Of a DNA stretch of 64,000 bases, positions 56,591-64,000 are shown in pieces; positions within the stretch are counted from its first letter, which is position 1; each line of letters begins with the position of its first letter. The notes below the pieces were generated by a model that was given only the letters and a program-made list of their open reading frames with translations, did not search any database and was not told the origin of the DNA. A program made the position numbers and the translations under genes. This stretch comes from Bradyrhizobium monzae. Its GTDB lineage: Bacteria > Pseudomonadota > Alphaproteobacteria > Rhizobiales > Xanthobacteraceae. The DNA is taken from assembly GCF_021458635.1 (NCBI RefSeq), contig NZ_JAIRDQ010000001.1, positions 1,054,001-1,118,000 on the forward strand, given 5' to 3'.

Positions 56591-57553
56591 ATGTCGGCCG
56601 ACACGACGCAGGCGCAATCCAGCAGCAAATATGACCGCCTGATCGCGGCGGCCCGGGCCGCGCCCCCGACGCCGACCGTCGTCGTGCACCCCTGCGACGA
56701 GACCTCGCTGCGCGGCGCCGTCGATAGCGCCGGCGCCGGCATCATCCGGCCGATCTTGGTTGGACCAGAGAGGAAAATCAGGGATACCGCCGCCAAATTC
56801 AATCTGGACGTCTCCGGCTTCGAGATCGTCGATGCCGCGCATAGCGACGGGGCCGCCGCCAAGGGCGTCGAGCTCATCCACTCCGCAAGAGGCGAACTTT
56901 TAATGAAGGGCAGCCTGCACACTGACGAGTTGATGCGGGCTGTCACGGCCAAGGCCGGTGGCCTGCGCACCGACCGCCGCATAAGCCACGTCTTCGTCAT
57001 GGATGTACCGGCCTACGCCGAAACGATCTTCGTGACGGATGCAGCCATCAACATCTTCCCGGATCTCGATGCTAAGCGCGATATCATTCAGAACGCGATC
57101 GATCTCTACAATCAGGCCGGCTTTGGCCGAGCACCGCGGGTGGCGATCCTGTCGGCGGTCGAGACAGTCACGTCGAAGATTCCTTCCACCATCGAAGCGG
57201 CCGCTCTCTGCAAAATGGCCGACCGCGGCCAGATCACCGGTGGCGTGCTGGATGGACCGCTTGCCTTCGACAACGCGATCGACCCGGAAGCCGCGCGAAT
57301 CAAGGGCATAACATCCGAGGTCGCCGGCCGCGCACAGATCCTGATGGTTCCGGACCTCGAGGCCGGCAACATGCTGGCCAAAAACCTCGCTTATTTCGCC
57401 AAGGCCGATGGCGCCGGCATCGTGCTCGGTGCGCGCGTGCCCGTCGTCCTGACCTCGCGCGCGGATTCGCCCCGTGCGCGGATGGCGTCCTGTGCGGTCG
57501 CCGCGCTCTATGCTCACGCCCGGCGCCAGAAGGCGCCGACGGTTGCCGCGTGA
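56591..57553 (+). CDS. pta: phosphate acetyl/butyryltransferase
   Basis: 320 residues from ATG 56591 (a GTG one codon upstream is possible; AGGAG precedes both). It matches the short Pta/Ptb family: [13 protein letters not shown] in the N-part, [47 protein letters not shown], and [16 protein letters not shown] near the C-terminus, the active-site loop. It interconverts acetyl-CoA (or butyryl-CoA) and acyl phosphate. Paired with ackA downstream, it yields ATP by substrate-level phosphorylation. Substrate chain length cannot be fixed here. Confidence 0.87.
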   Translation: MSADTTQAQSSSKYDRLIAAARAAPPTPTVVVHPCDETSLRGAVDSAGAGIIRPILVGPERKIRDTAAKFNLDVSGFEIVDAAHSDGAAAKGVELIHSARGELLMKGSLHTDELMRAVTAKAGGLRTDRRISHVFVMDVPAYAETIFVTDAAINIFPDLDAKRDIIQNAIDLYNQAGFGRAPRVAILSAVETVTSKIPSTIEAAALCKMADRGQITGGVLDGPLAFDNAIDPEAARIKGITSEVAGRAQILMVPDLEAGNMLAKNLAYFAKADGAGIVLGARVPVVLTSRADSPRARMASCAVAALYAHARRQKAPTVAA

Positions 57554-57558
57554 TCGCC

Positions 57559-58773
57559 ATGGATACGATCCTCGTCGTCAATGCCGGCTCGTCCAGTGTG
57601 AAGTTTCAGGTCTATGCGATCGATGGCGACGGCGCGCTTCGCCGTCAGATCAAGGGACAGATGGACGGAATCGGCAGCCGGCCGCGCCTGAGGGCAAGTG
57701 GCCCGAGCGGCGATCCGATGGCCGATCGGGCCTATCCGATCGAAGCTGTGCCTGATGTCCCGGCGGCGATGGCCGTTGCCGGCGACTGGCTACGAGACGA
57801 ACTTCTCGTCACCCCGATCGCGGTCGGTCACCGGGTCGTGCATGGCGGGCCGGACTATTCGAAGCCAGTTCTGATCGACCACGGCGTTGTGTCCCGTCTC
57901 GAACGATTTGTGACCCTGGCGCCGCTGCATCAGCCCCACAATCTCGCGCCGATCCGTTCACTGCTGGCGAATTTCCCGACGCTGCCACAGGTTGCCTGCT
58001 TCGATACCGCATTTCACCGCACGCATGACGCCGTCGCCGACCACTATGCTATTCCGCATCAACTTCATGCCGAGGGTGTCAGGCGCTATGGCTTTCATGG
58101 GCTGTCCTACGAGTATATCGCCAGGACGCTGCAAAGTGTGGCGCCCGATATCGCGAAGCGGCGTGTCATCGTTGCCCATCTCGGCAGCGGCGCGTCGATG
58201 TGCGCGCTCAAGGACGGGCGCAGCGTCGAGAGCACCATGGGTTACACAGCGCTCGATGGCCTGCCGATGGGAACGCGCCCGGGCCAGATTGATCCCGGGG
58301 TGGTGATCTATCTTATCTTCGAGAAAGGGATGTCGGCCTCAAACGTGCAGAACCTCCTTTATCGCGACTGCGGATTGAAGGGGCTCTCCGGCGTCAGCAA
58401 TGACATGCGCGAGTTGGAGGCGAGCGCCGACCCGAAGGCCAAGCTCGCGGTCGACTATTTCGTCTACCGTATCGGTCTCAGTGCCGGCATGCTCGCGGCA
58501 GCCTTGCAGGGCCTCGACGCCTTCGTCTTCACGGCCGGGATCGGCGAGAATTCGGCGAACATTCGCGCGCGCGTGGTCGAGCAACTTGGATGGCTTGGCG
58601 GCACGCTCGATGCCGTCGAGAACTCGCGTAATTCCAGGCTGATCTCGCGTTCCGACAGCCGCATCCCCGTCTACGTCGTGCCAACCGACGAGGAACTGAT
58701 GATCGCACAGCATACGCTGTCGCTCTTGATGAACGGACAATCGACCAACCCAAGACAAGAGAGAGTGTCATGA
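57559..58773 (+). CDS. ackA: acetate/propionate kinase
   Basis: 404 residues from ATG 57559; a GTG at 57550 overlapping the pta stop is possible. [16 protein letters not shown] is the ASKHA-fold N-terminal signature, with the catalytic Asn/Ser; [10 protein letters not shown] carries the substrate Arg; FDTAFHRTH the catalytic Asp; [13 protein letters not shown] and [43 protein letters not shown] the phosphate site. It makes acetate and ATP from acetyl phosphate, or the reverse. Its stop overlaps fabI. Confidence 0.95.
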   Translation: MDTILVVNAGSSSVKFQVYAIDGDGALRRQIKGQMDGIGSRPRLRASGPSGDPMADRAYPIEAVPDVPAAMAVAGDWLRDELLVTPIAVGHRVVHGGPDYSKPVLIDHGVVSRLERFVTLAPLHQPHNLAPIRSLLANFPTLPQVACFDTAFHRTHDAVADHYAIPHQLHAEGVRRYGFHGLSYEYIARTLQSVAPDIAKRRVIVAHLGSGASMCALKDGRSVESTMGYTALDGLPMGTRPGQIDPGVVIYLIFEKGMSASNVQNLLYRDCGLKGLSGVSNDMRELEASADPKAKLAVDYFVYRIGLSAGMLAAALQGLDAFVFTAGIGENSANIRARVVEQLGWLGGTLDAVENSRNSRLISRSDSRIPVYVVPTDEELMIAQHTLSLLMNGQSTNPRQERVS

Positions 58774-59558
58774 TCCCCGTGTTCCCGGATACAAAGGTTG
58801 CCCTGAAGGGCAAGAAGGGCCTCGTCGTCGGCATCGCGAACGACCAGTCCATTGCCTGGGGGTGCGCGAGGGCATTTCGTGCGCTTGGGGCCGATCTGGC
58901 CATCACCTACCTCAACGATCGCGCCAAGAAACACGTCGAACCGCTTGCGCAGGCGCTGGAAGCGCCGATCTTCATGCCGCTGGACGTGATGACGGAGGGG
59001 CAGACCGAGGCGGTGTTCGAGCGGATTACGAAGGAATGGGGACAGCTCGATTTCCTGCTGCATTCAATCGCCTTCTCGCCGAGGGAGGCGCTTCACGGCC
59101 GCGTGGTGGACGTCGGCCGCGATGGCTTCCTTAAGACGATGGACGTCTCTTGCTGGTCATTCCTGCGCATGGCGCATCTCGCCGAGCCGCTGATGAAGAA
59201 CGGCGGCACGATGTTCACCATGACCTATTATGGCAGCCAGATGGTGGTGGAGAACTACAATATCATGGGCGTGGCGAAAGCGGCGCTTGAAGCGGCCGTC
59301 CGCTACGCGGCCGCCGAACTTGGCCCGAAGGGGATCCGCGTGCACGCGATCTCGCCCGGCCCGCTCGCCACGCGCGCGGCGTCAGGTATCCCAGAGTTCG
59401 ACGAGCTCATGGACAAGGCGCAGTCAAAAGCGCCTGCGCGCAGCCTGGTCAGCATCGACGACGTCGGCAATGCCACCGCCTTCCTGGCGCTTGATGGCGC
59501 CAAGCTGATCACCGGGGGCGTTCTCTATATCGATGGCGGGTATCACATCATCGATTGA
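58770..59558 (+). CDS. fabI: enoyl-[acyl-carrier-protein] reductase (NADH)
   Basis: 262 residues. [27 protein letters not shown] is the FabI nucleotide motif, [10 protein letters not shown] follows, and Y-N-I-M-G-V-A-K supplies the catalytic Tyr-x6-Lys. It reduces enoyl-ACP in fatty acid synthesis. Placed as the last gene behind acyl phosphate enzymes and next to a MaoC hydratase, it may be a second FabI tuned to low-oxygen metabolism. It overlaps ackA by four bases. Confidence 0.93.
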   Translation: MIPVFPDTKVALKGKKGLVVGIANDQSIAWGCARAFRALGADLAITYLNDRAKKHVEPLAQALEAPIFMPLDVMTEGQTEAVFERITKEWGQLDFLLHSIAFSPREALHGRVVDVGRDGFLKTMDVSCWSFLRMAHLAEPLMKNGGTMFTMTYYGSQMVVENYNIMGVAKAALEAAVRYAAAELGPKGIRVHAISPGPLATRAASGIPEFDELMDKAQSKAPARSLVSIDDVGNATAFLALDGAKLITGGVLYIDGGYHIID

Positions 59559-59564
59559 ACGCAC

Positions 59565-60023
59565 TCAGCGATAGTGCAAGGCGATCAGCTCGGCGACACA
59601 AGCGGGCTTCTTGCCGCCCTCGATCTCGATAACGAGATGATAGTTGACGCGCAAGCCATCCGGCGGCACGTCCTGGGTTTCAGCGACCGTGACGCGGCCG
59701 CGAAGCTTTGAGCCGGCCGGCACTGGCGCCAGATACCGTATGCGATCCGCGCCATAATTCAGCGTATTGCGCAGCCCTTTCAGACCCATCACCGATCGAA
59801 TGAACAGTGGAGCAAGCGAGAGTGACAGCAGGCCGTGAGCGATGGTGGTGCCGCCGGGCGCTTCCTTCCTGGCGCGGTCCTGGTCGACATGGATCCATTG
59901 CTCGTCACAGGTTGCTTCGGCGAATTTATTGATCCTATCCTGGGTCACCTCGATCCAGTCGCTCGCGCCGATCTCGGTGCCGACCGCGGACTTGATCTCG
60001 TTGAAATCGCTGAATATCCGCAC
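59565..60023 (-). CDS. MaoC family (R)-hydratase/dehydratase
   Basis: 152 residues with a hot-dog fold. WIEVTQDRINKFAEATCDEQWIHVDQDRA contains the hydratase motif Asp and His, and GGTTIAHGLLSLSLAPLF the G-x-x-I-A-H-G central helix. These convert enoyl-CoA to (R)-3-hydroxyacyl-CoA, as in PHA-linked PhaJ. It is 12 bases behind the CoA transferase B subunit, in one operon with it, and faces fabI tail to tail. Confidence 0.88.
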   Translation of the reverse strand: MRIFSDFNEIKSAVGTEIGASDWIEVTQDRINKFAEATCDEQWIHVDQDRARKEAPGGTTIAHGLLSLSLAPLFIRSVMGLKGLRNTLNYGADRIRYLAPVPAGSKLRGRVTVAETQDVPPDGLRVNYHLVIEIEGGKKPACVAELIALHYR

Positions 60024-60035
60024 GATCGTGACCTC

Positions 60036-60686
60036 TCAGATCTTCATTTCCGGGATGTCGTCAGGAACGACCAATTCGGCCTCAGTCACCGCCATAACCT
60101 CGGCAACGCTGATACCCGGAGCGGTCTCGAGCAGCGTCGCCTTGCCGTCCGCAAAACCGATAACCGCCATGTCGGTCACGACCAGATGTACCGGGCGCGC
60201 GGAGGTCAGAGGCAAGTTGCATTTCTTGACAATCTTCGGCTTGCCTTTCGCGGCATGTTGCATTGCGACGATGACCCGCTTGGCGCCGCTGACGAGGTCC
60301 ATCGCCCCGCCCATGCCCGGCACCATCTTGCCCGGGATCATCCAGTTGGCGAGGCGCCCATGCGCATCGACCTGGAGGCCGCCGAGCACGGTGACATCGA
60401 CATGACCGCCGCGGATCAGTCCGAACGACATAGCGCTGTCGAAGGTTGCCGCGCCCGGCAGCGCGCTGATCGGCCGGCCGCCTGCATCTGTGAGCAGCGG
60501 ATGGGCCATGCCTTGCTCCGGAATGGGCCCGGTGCCGATCAAGCCGTTCTCCGACTGGAAGAACACCTTGAGATCGGCCGGTACGTAGTTCGCGACAAGG
60601 GTCGGAATGCCGATGCCGAGATTGACGAGATTGCCGCTCTTCAGTTCCTGGGCGACGCGCCGGGCGATGATGATCTGCGGATCCAT
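60036..60686 (-). CDS. 3-oxoacid CoA-transferase, B subunit
   Basis: 216 residues. The N-terminus has AQELKSGNLVNLGIGIPTLVANYV, a family I B-subunit start; QSENGLIGTGP contains the catalytic Glu that forms the thioester; VDVTVLGGLQVDAHGRLANW follows. It moves CoA between acetoacetate/3-oxoacids and succinate or acetate. It starts 4 bases after the A subunit. Confidence 0.93.
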   Translation of the reverse strand: MDPQIIIARRVAQELKSGNLVNLGIGIPTLVANYVPADLKVFFQSENGLIGTGPIPEQGMAHPLLTDAGGRPISALPGAATFDSAMSFGLIRGGHVDVTVLGGLQVDAHGRLANWMIPGKMVPGMGGAMDLVSGAKRVIVAMQHAAKGKPKIVKKCNLPLTSARPVHLVVTDMAVIGFADGKATLLETAPGISVAEVMAVTEAELVVPDDIPEMKI

Positions 60687-60690
60687 GATC

Positions 60691-61341
60691 TCACCCGTTC
60701 GTGATGAGGTAATCGACCAGCGGTGCCGGAGTGATAACGTGATCCGGCGCGATGACGCCGACCGGAACGATATGTTCGGCAGTCACGATCACGGTGTCTG
60801 CCGCCATCGCCATGATCGGATTGAAATTGCGCGCGGTGAGCGCGTAGGTGAGGTTGCCGAGATAATCAGCGAGGAAGGCGTGAACCAGCGCAAACTGCGC
60901 GCGAATGGCAGTTTCCAGCAGGAATGGCTCGCCGTCGACCTCAATCAGGCGCTTGCCGTCCGCAACAAGTGTGCCGACCCCAGTCGGTGTGAGCACTCCG
61001 CCGAGCCCGCAGCCGCCGGCACGAATGCGCTCGACGAAGCTGCCCTGCGGCACAAGGTCGATATTGATCTGGTTTGCCAGCATCTGCTGCTGCGCCTTCG
61101 GATTGAGCCCGATATGCGTCGCGGTCAACCGTGACACCAGCGTTGCGTCAAACAGCTTGCCGACGCCTTTGCCGGGAGTGGCGGCGTCATTGCAGATCAG
61201 CGACAGGCCGGTCTTCTGCTGCCTCACCAGTTCGTCGAGCAACCGCTCCGGCGTTCCGACGCCCATGAACCCGCCCACCATGACGCTGGCGCCGGCCGGG
61301 ATCATCGCAACGGCTTCTTCGACGGAAACGGCCCGCATCAT
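60691..61341 (-). CDS. 3-oxoacid CoA-transferase, A subunit
   Basis: 216 residues from ATG 61341, with GGAG six bases upstream; a longer frame to 61407 overlaps the FixK-box promoter region. MIPAGASVMVGGFMGVGTPERLLDEL is the A-subunit start, and GGLGGVLTPTGVGT-like sequence (here GCGLGGVLTPTGVGT) is the glycine-rich CoA loop. First gene of the CoA transferase-MaoC operon. Confidence 0.93.
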   Translation of the reverse strand: MMRAVSVEEAVAMIPAGASVMVGGFMGVGTPERLLDELVRQQKTGLSLICNDAATPGKGVGKLFDATLVSRLTATHIGLNPKAQQQMLANQINIDLVPQGSFVERIRAGGCGLGGVLTPTGVGTLVADGKRLIEVDGEPFLLETAIRAQFALVHAFLADYLGNLTYALTARNFNPIMAMAADTVIVTAEHIVPVGVIAPDHVITPAPLVDYLITNG

Positions 61342-61984
61342 TGGAACTCCGATCGGCGTGCGCAAGCAGCGACAGCGGACCGATGTTGGCGGGCATCCGC
61401 ATGCCACCCTTGATCTGCGTCAAAGCTCCGGATCATTCGCGGGTATCGATGCCGATGCTTGTCAGCATCTCGTGCCAGTGTCCTTGAAATTGCAAAGCTC
61501 CAGGAATGGGGCAATTCGATCCGGTCTATCTCCAGCAGAGTCCGTCGCTCTGACGGAAGTCTACGGCTCGCCGACTTCCGGTTATGGTCCCCACGCGGAC
61601 ATGACCAAGTGCGCCTCGCATGTCCGCTTCCGACTGCAAAGCGGACCTCGCCGCTTCCGAAACGACAGGCTTATGAGTACACGCCCTAGCGGATCTGCTC
61701 CGGATTGGCCTCACCACCGATATTGGGTCGGCATCTATACCAGCCATCGCGACGCCCGTATCTGATCAGGCTGCCCAAGACCGAGGCCGGGCCACCGGCA
61801 AACTCCAAGAAGGTCTAGGATCGCTGCGCCCTGGGATCGGGCCGCACGGGCGCGCAGCGAAAAAATACTCGGAAACACCTGGAAAAGCCATTTCCCGACA
61901 CTGGGCCGACACTGCCGACGTCTGTTTTGAGTTCATTGACCTTTTCCCCGTGGCGTATCCCACAAGGGGCGAAGGAAGAGGCAT
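61342..61984. other. intergenic with FixK box, no gene seen
   Basis: 643 bases between the CoA-transferase operon and the dioxygenase, both on the minus strand. The first 90 bases hold the promoter with a FixK box. The rest has overlapping frames without ribosome sites and looks like decayed sequence. Confidence 0.5.
61410..61423. promoter_or_regulatory. FixK/FNR-type anaerobox upstream of the CoA-transferase operon
   Basis: TTGATCTGCGTCAA fits the rhizobial FixK consensus (TTGAT-N4-GTCAA) almost perfectly. It lies 69 bases before the A-subunit ATG, a spacing fit for class II activation with a 35-base leader. Confidence 0.7.
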
Positions 61985-62779
61985 TCATCCGAACACGTAC
62001 GACGCCATCGCCACGTTCGCGACCTCGTCGACGAAGACGCGCTTGCCGACGTCGCTGCCGGCGGCGCCGGCGGCGACCATCAGCGGCAGCAGATGATCCT
62101 CACGCGGATGGGCGAGACGCGCGCTCGGTGCGTTCTCCCAATCCACCAGCATCGCGTTGCGGCGCTTAGCATCCGGGTTGCCGATCGCCTCGTTCAGATA
62201 GGCTTCGAAATCGTAGGAGACGGGCTTCGATTCCGCGCGGCCAAAACCGCGCATGTTGTGGTAGGTGAGCCCGCTGCCGACGATCAGAACGCCCTCGTCG
62301 CGCAGCGCGGCAATCGCCTGGCCAACCCTGATGTGCTCGGCTGCGTCGTAGCTCGACTTCAGCGACAGCAGCACGATCGGCATGTCGGCATTCGGATACA
62401 TCAGGCCGAGCGGCACGAAGGTGCCGTGATCAAAACCCTGATTGGGATCTTCTCGGCAATCGAGGCCCGCGTGCTTGAGCAGCGCCCTCACCTCTGCTGC
62501 CAGTTCGGGCTGGCCCGGCGCCGGATATGTGATGTGGTAGGTATGCTCGGGGAAACCGTAATAGTCGTACACCATCGGCGGATGCGCCGAGGTCGATACG
62601 GTGAAGGCGTCGGCCTCCCAATGGCCGGTGATGACGAGCACGGCCTTCGGGCGCTCGGGAAGAAGCTGCGGCAGCCGACCGAATTCCGCAGCAGTCTTCG
62701 CATATTGCACCCGCCGGTCCTCCATGAAGGGCCAGGGGCCGCCGCCGTGGGACAGGAACAGGGTTGGAAGTCGCGTCAT
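61985..62779 (-). CDS. DODA-type extradiol dioxygenase
   Basis: 264 residues from ATG 62779; an extended frame to 62848 is unlikely. LPTLFLSHGGGPW has the first iron-ligand His; VLVITGHWEAD the second; GFDHGTFVPLGLMYPNADMPIVLLSL carries the DHG acid-base His; GSGLTYHNMRGF the last. This is the LigB-like 4,5-DOPA dioxygenase family, which cleaves catechol rings with ferrous iron; in bacteria (YgiD) substrates are uncertain. Monocistronic. Confidence 0.9.
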   Translation of the reverse strand: MTRLPTLFLSHGGGPWPFMEDRRVQYAKTAAEFGRLPQLLPERPKAVLVITGHWEADAFTVSTSAHPPMVYDYYGFPEHTYHITYPAPGQPELAAEVRALLKHAGLDCREDPNQGFDHGTFVPLGLMYPNADMPIVLLSLKSSYDAAEHIRVGQAIAALRDEGVLIVGSGLTYHNMRGFGRAESKPVSYDFEAYLNEAIGNPDAKRRNAMLVDWENAPSARLAHPREDHLLPLMVAAGAAGSDVGKRVFVDEVANVAMASYVFG

Positions 62780-62936
62780 TTGCGCCAGCTCGTCTCGTTG
62801 ACAACATGCGCGTGTAGCAGTCGCGCAATCGGCGGCGAGCATAGGCAAACCGGTATGGTTAGCAAGTCGTTAACGATTTGCCGCCCACAATCCGGCGTGG
62901 CTGAAGGAATCGGTCAGAAGACATGCGAGACGTGAG

Positions 62937-63116
62937 ATGAAGAAGTTTGCGCTGGGGGACGTCGTCAACAGTGACAAGGGCCGCCGCGGCGTCGTTCGCG
63001 CCGCCTACCGCTCGAAGGACGGCCAGCAGTTCTATGCCGTCGAGAAAGACGGCGCGATCGACTATCTGGAAGAAGACCGGCTGAGCCCGGCGCCGCGCGT
63101 CGAGCTCGCGGCCTAA
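62937..63116 (+). CDS. 59-aa conserved-looking small protein
   Basis: ATG 62937 opens a frame with KKFALGDVVNSDKGRRGVVRAAYRS, KDGQQFYAVEKDGAIDYLEEDRL. The pattern of short strands with Gly turns suggests an SH3-like beta barrel of the kind used by small RNA- or protein-binding proteins. The upstream ribosome site is weak (GAGACGTGAG). Family not recognised. Confidence 0.5.
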   Translation: MKKFALGDVVNSDKGRRGVVRAAYRSKDGQQFYAVEKDGAIDYLEEDRLSPAPRVELAA

Positions 63117-63123
63117 ATCCACC

Positions 63124-64000
63124 TCATTTTTTGCTCTCGCGCGCGAGCCGGTCCAGACGCTCCACCCAGGGGTCGTCGCCGCTCGCAATGCGATCGTTCG
63201 TGATCATCAGCAGATGATCGCGGTCTGCGGCCGCATCCCAATGCGGCAGCTCTGCGTCGTTGGGATCGCCGCTCCTGGCAAAGTTGATCCAGTAGGCCCG
63301 GATGCGGTTTGCGACCTCGCGATCCCGCCGCGAGAAGATGCCCGCACCGGGCACGCCCTCCGCGCCGAAGATGAACTGCAACTCCCGCCCATGGCCTTCG
63401 TCGGGATTGCCGCGCCGTGCTTCCGGCACATAGGCAAAGCGATAGCGGAAGGTCGGCGCGCCGGTCGCGGCATGAAGCTGGGCGAGCATTCGCACCGGCT
63501 CGGAGAAAACCTTGTCGGTGTAGAAGCTCGCCGCAACATCGGACGATCTCGTTGCATCGGGATAGAGCTTGCGCAGCGCATCGATGCTCTCGCCCGAAGC
63601 GGACAGCGTCTCCTTGACCTCCAGCTCGCTGTCGTAACGCGTCTCATCGTCGTTCGAGCCGATGATCAAGGGGATGCGGCTCTCATGTCCCGCGGCAAAT
63701 CCTGTCGCGATGTCCTCCGTCACCAAATGTCCATCCATCGCCGGGCCGAAGCTGCGGAGCGATTTCTCCAGCAGACGCCTTTCAGCAGCAAGCAGACGCG
63801 CCGGTTCGACGGCGCGCAGATCCGTCTCTTGCCCGAGCGCGGCGGCAAACTGCCGGCCTGTGGCCTCCGCCTCCTGCAGCGAAGGCAGGCGCGCGCGGCC
63901 AGGTACCGATTGCAAAATGGCTTTCTGGAAGAGATCGCGGGATTGGGCGCACAGCATCAGCAGCGCGATCGATGTCGCGCCGGCGCCGTTGCCGAACAGG
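63124..64000 (-). CDS. type-B carboxylesterase family protein, missing catalytic Ser (5' end outside window)
   Basis: The last 292 residues are visible; the frame continues off the window. The alpha/beta hydrolase shows the nucleophile elbow as LFGNGAGATS where GESAG or GQSAG is expected, so the catalytic Ser is Gly. The other triad members seem present: Glu in IGSNDDETRYDS and His in GHGRELQFIFG. It follows DLFQKAILQS, typical of the family. Either the protein is non-catalytic or this is an unusual variant. It converges on the 59-aa gene. Confidence 0.8.
   Translation of the reverse strand, partial: LFGNGAGATSIALLMLCAQSRDLFQKAILQSVPGRARLPSLQEAEATGRQFAAALGQETDLRAVEPARLLAAERRLLEKSLRSFGPAMDGHLVTEDIATGFAAGHESRIPLIIGSNDDETRYDSELEVKETLSASGESIDALRKLYPDATRSSDVAASFYTDKVFSEPVRMLAQLHAATGAPTFRYRFAYVPEARRGNPDEGHGRELQFIFGAEGVPGAGIFSRRDREVANRIRAYWINFARSGDPNDAELPHWDAAADRDHLLMITNDRIASGDDPWVERLDRLARESKK

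Overview
The window looks like the chromosome of a slow-growing alphaproteobacterium of the Bradyrhizobium / Nitrobacteraceae type. This rests on high GC with strong third-position bias (giving long antisense shadow ORFs), many ABC and TRAP solute-binding proteins, FixK-type anaeroboxes, and dispersed palindromic repeats that I recognise from Bradyrhizobium genomes. The placement is inference; there is no rRNA or other marker here.

Layout. 1-3000: AI-2E family permease (cut by the window edge) and small membrane or secreted proteins. 3164-4530: a Gfo/Idh/MocA oxidoreductase and the C-terminal scrap of an old integrase. 4593-15724: an 11.1-kb integrative element bounded by 50-bp direct repeats of the 3' half of a tRNA-Lys(CUU) gene. 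It carries a tyrosine integrase, an AlpA-like regulator, a possible replication protein, a zinc-ribbon miniprotein, small and large terminase subunits and two unknown proteins coupled to them. A cargo end has a membrane protein, a CxxC protein, a truncated HEPN-like gene joined to a DUF2971 scrap, and a DUF3102 protein. No portal, capsid or tail gene is visible, so it resembles a phage satellite carrying its own terminase. This is the best candidate for an undescribed system.

15.7-21 kb: tRNA-Lys, an LTXXQ/Spy-like periplasmic protein, a TRAP solute-binding protein, leuA with a probable leucine-rich leader peptide and competing hairpins, then about 1.2 kb of non-coding repeats. 21.5-32.4 kb: a transport/catabolic locus of near mirror design (SMP-30 lactonase, Ddl, FAD oxidoreductase, solute-binding protein, two permeases, fused double ATPase, second solute-binding protein, second lactonase). 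32.8-41.3 kb: a ribose-type sugar ABC operon, a divergent Tat-exported binding protein and a second Gfo/Idh oxidoreductase. 41.3-49.5 kb: RlpA-like protein, CmcJ/NvfI-like oxidoreductase, and a sulfonate/sulfur-type locus (frameshifted LLM flavin monooxygenase, SfnB-like dehydrogenase, ABC transporter, second binding protein).

49.7-53.2 kb: a Gly/Tyr-rich secreted protein and glgC-glgA for glycogen synthesis. 53.7-61.4 kb: a GNAT gene divergent from DUF3141-pta-ackA-fabI, facing a CoA-transferase (A, B)-MaoC operon. A FixK/FNR-like box lies upstream of each, suggesting a microaerobic acyl-CoA / acyl-phosphate module. 62-64 kb: a DODA-type dioxygenase, a 59-aa protein and a type-B carboxylesterase (cut by the window end) whose nucleophile serine appears to be glycine.
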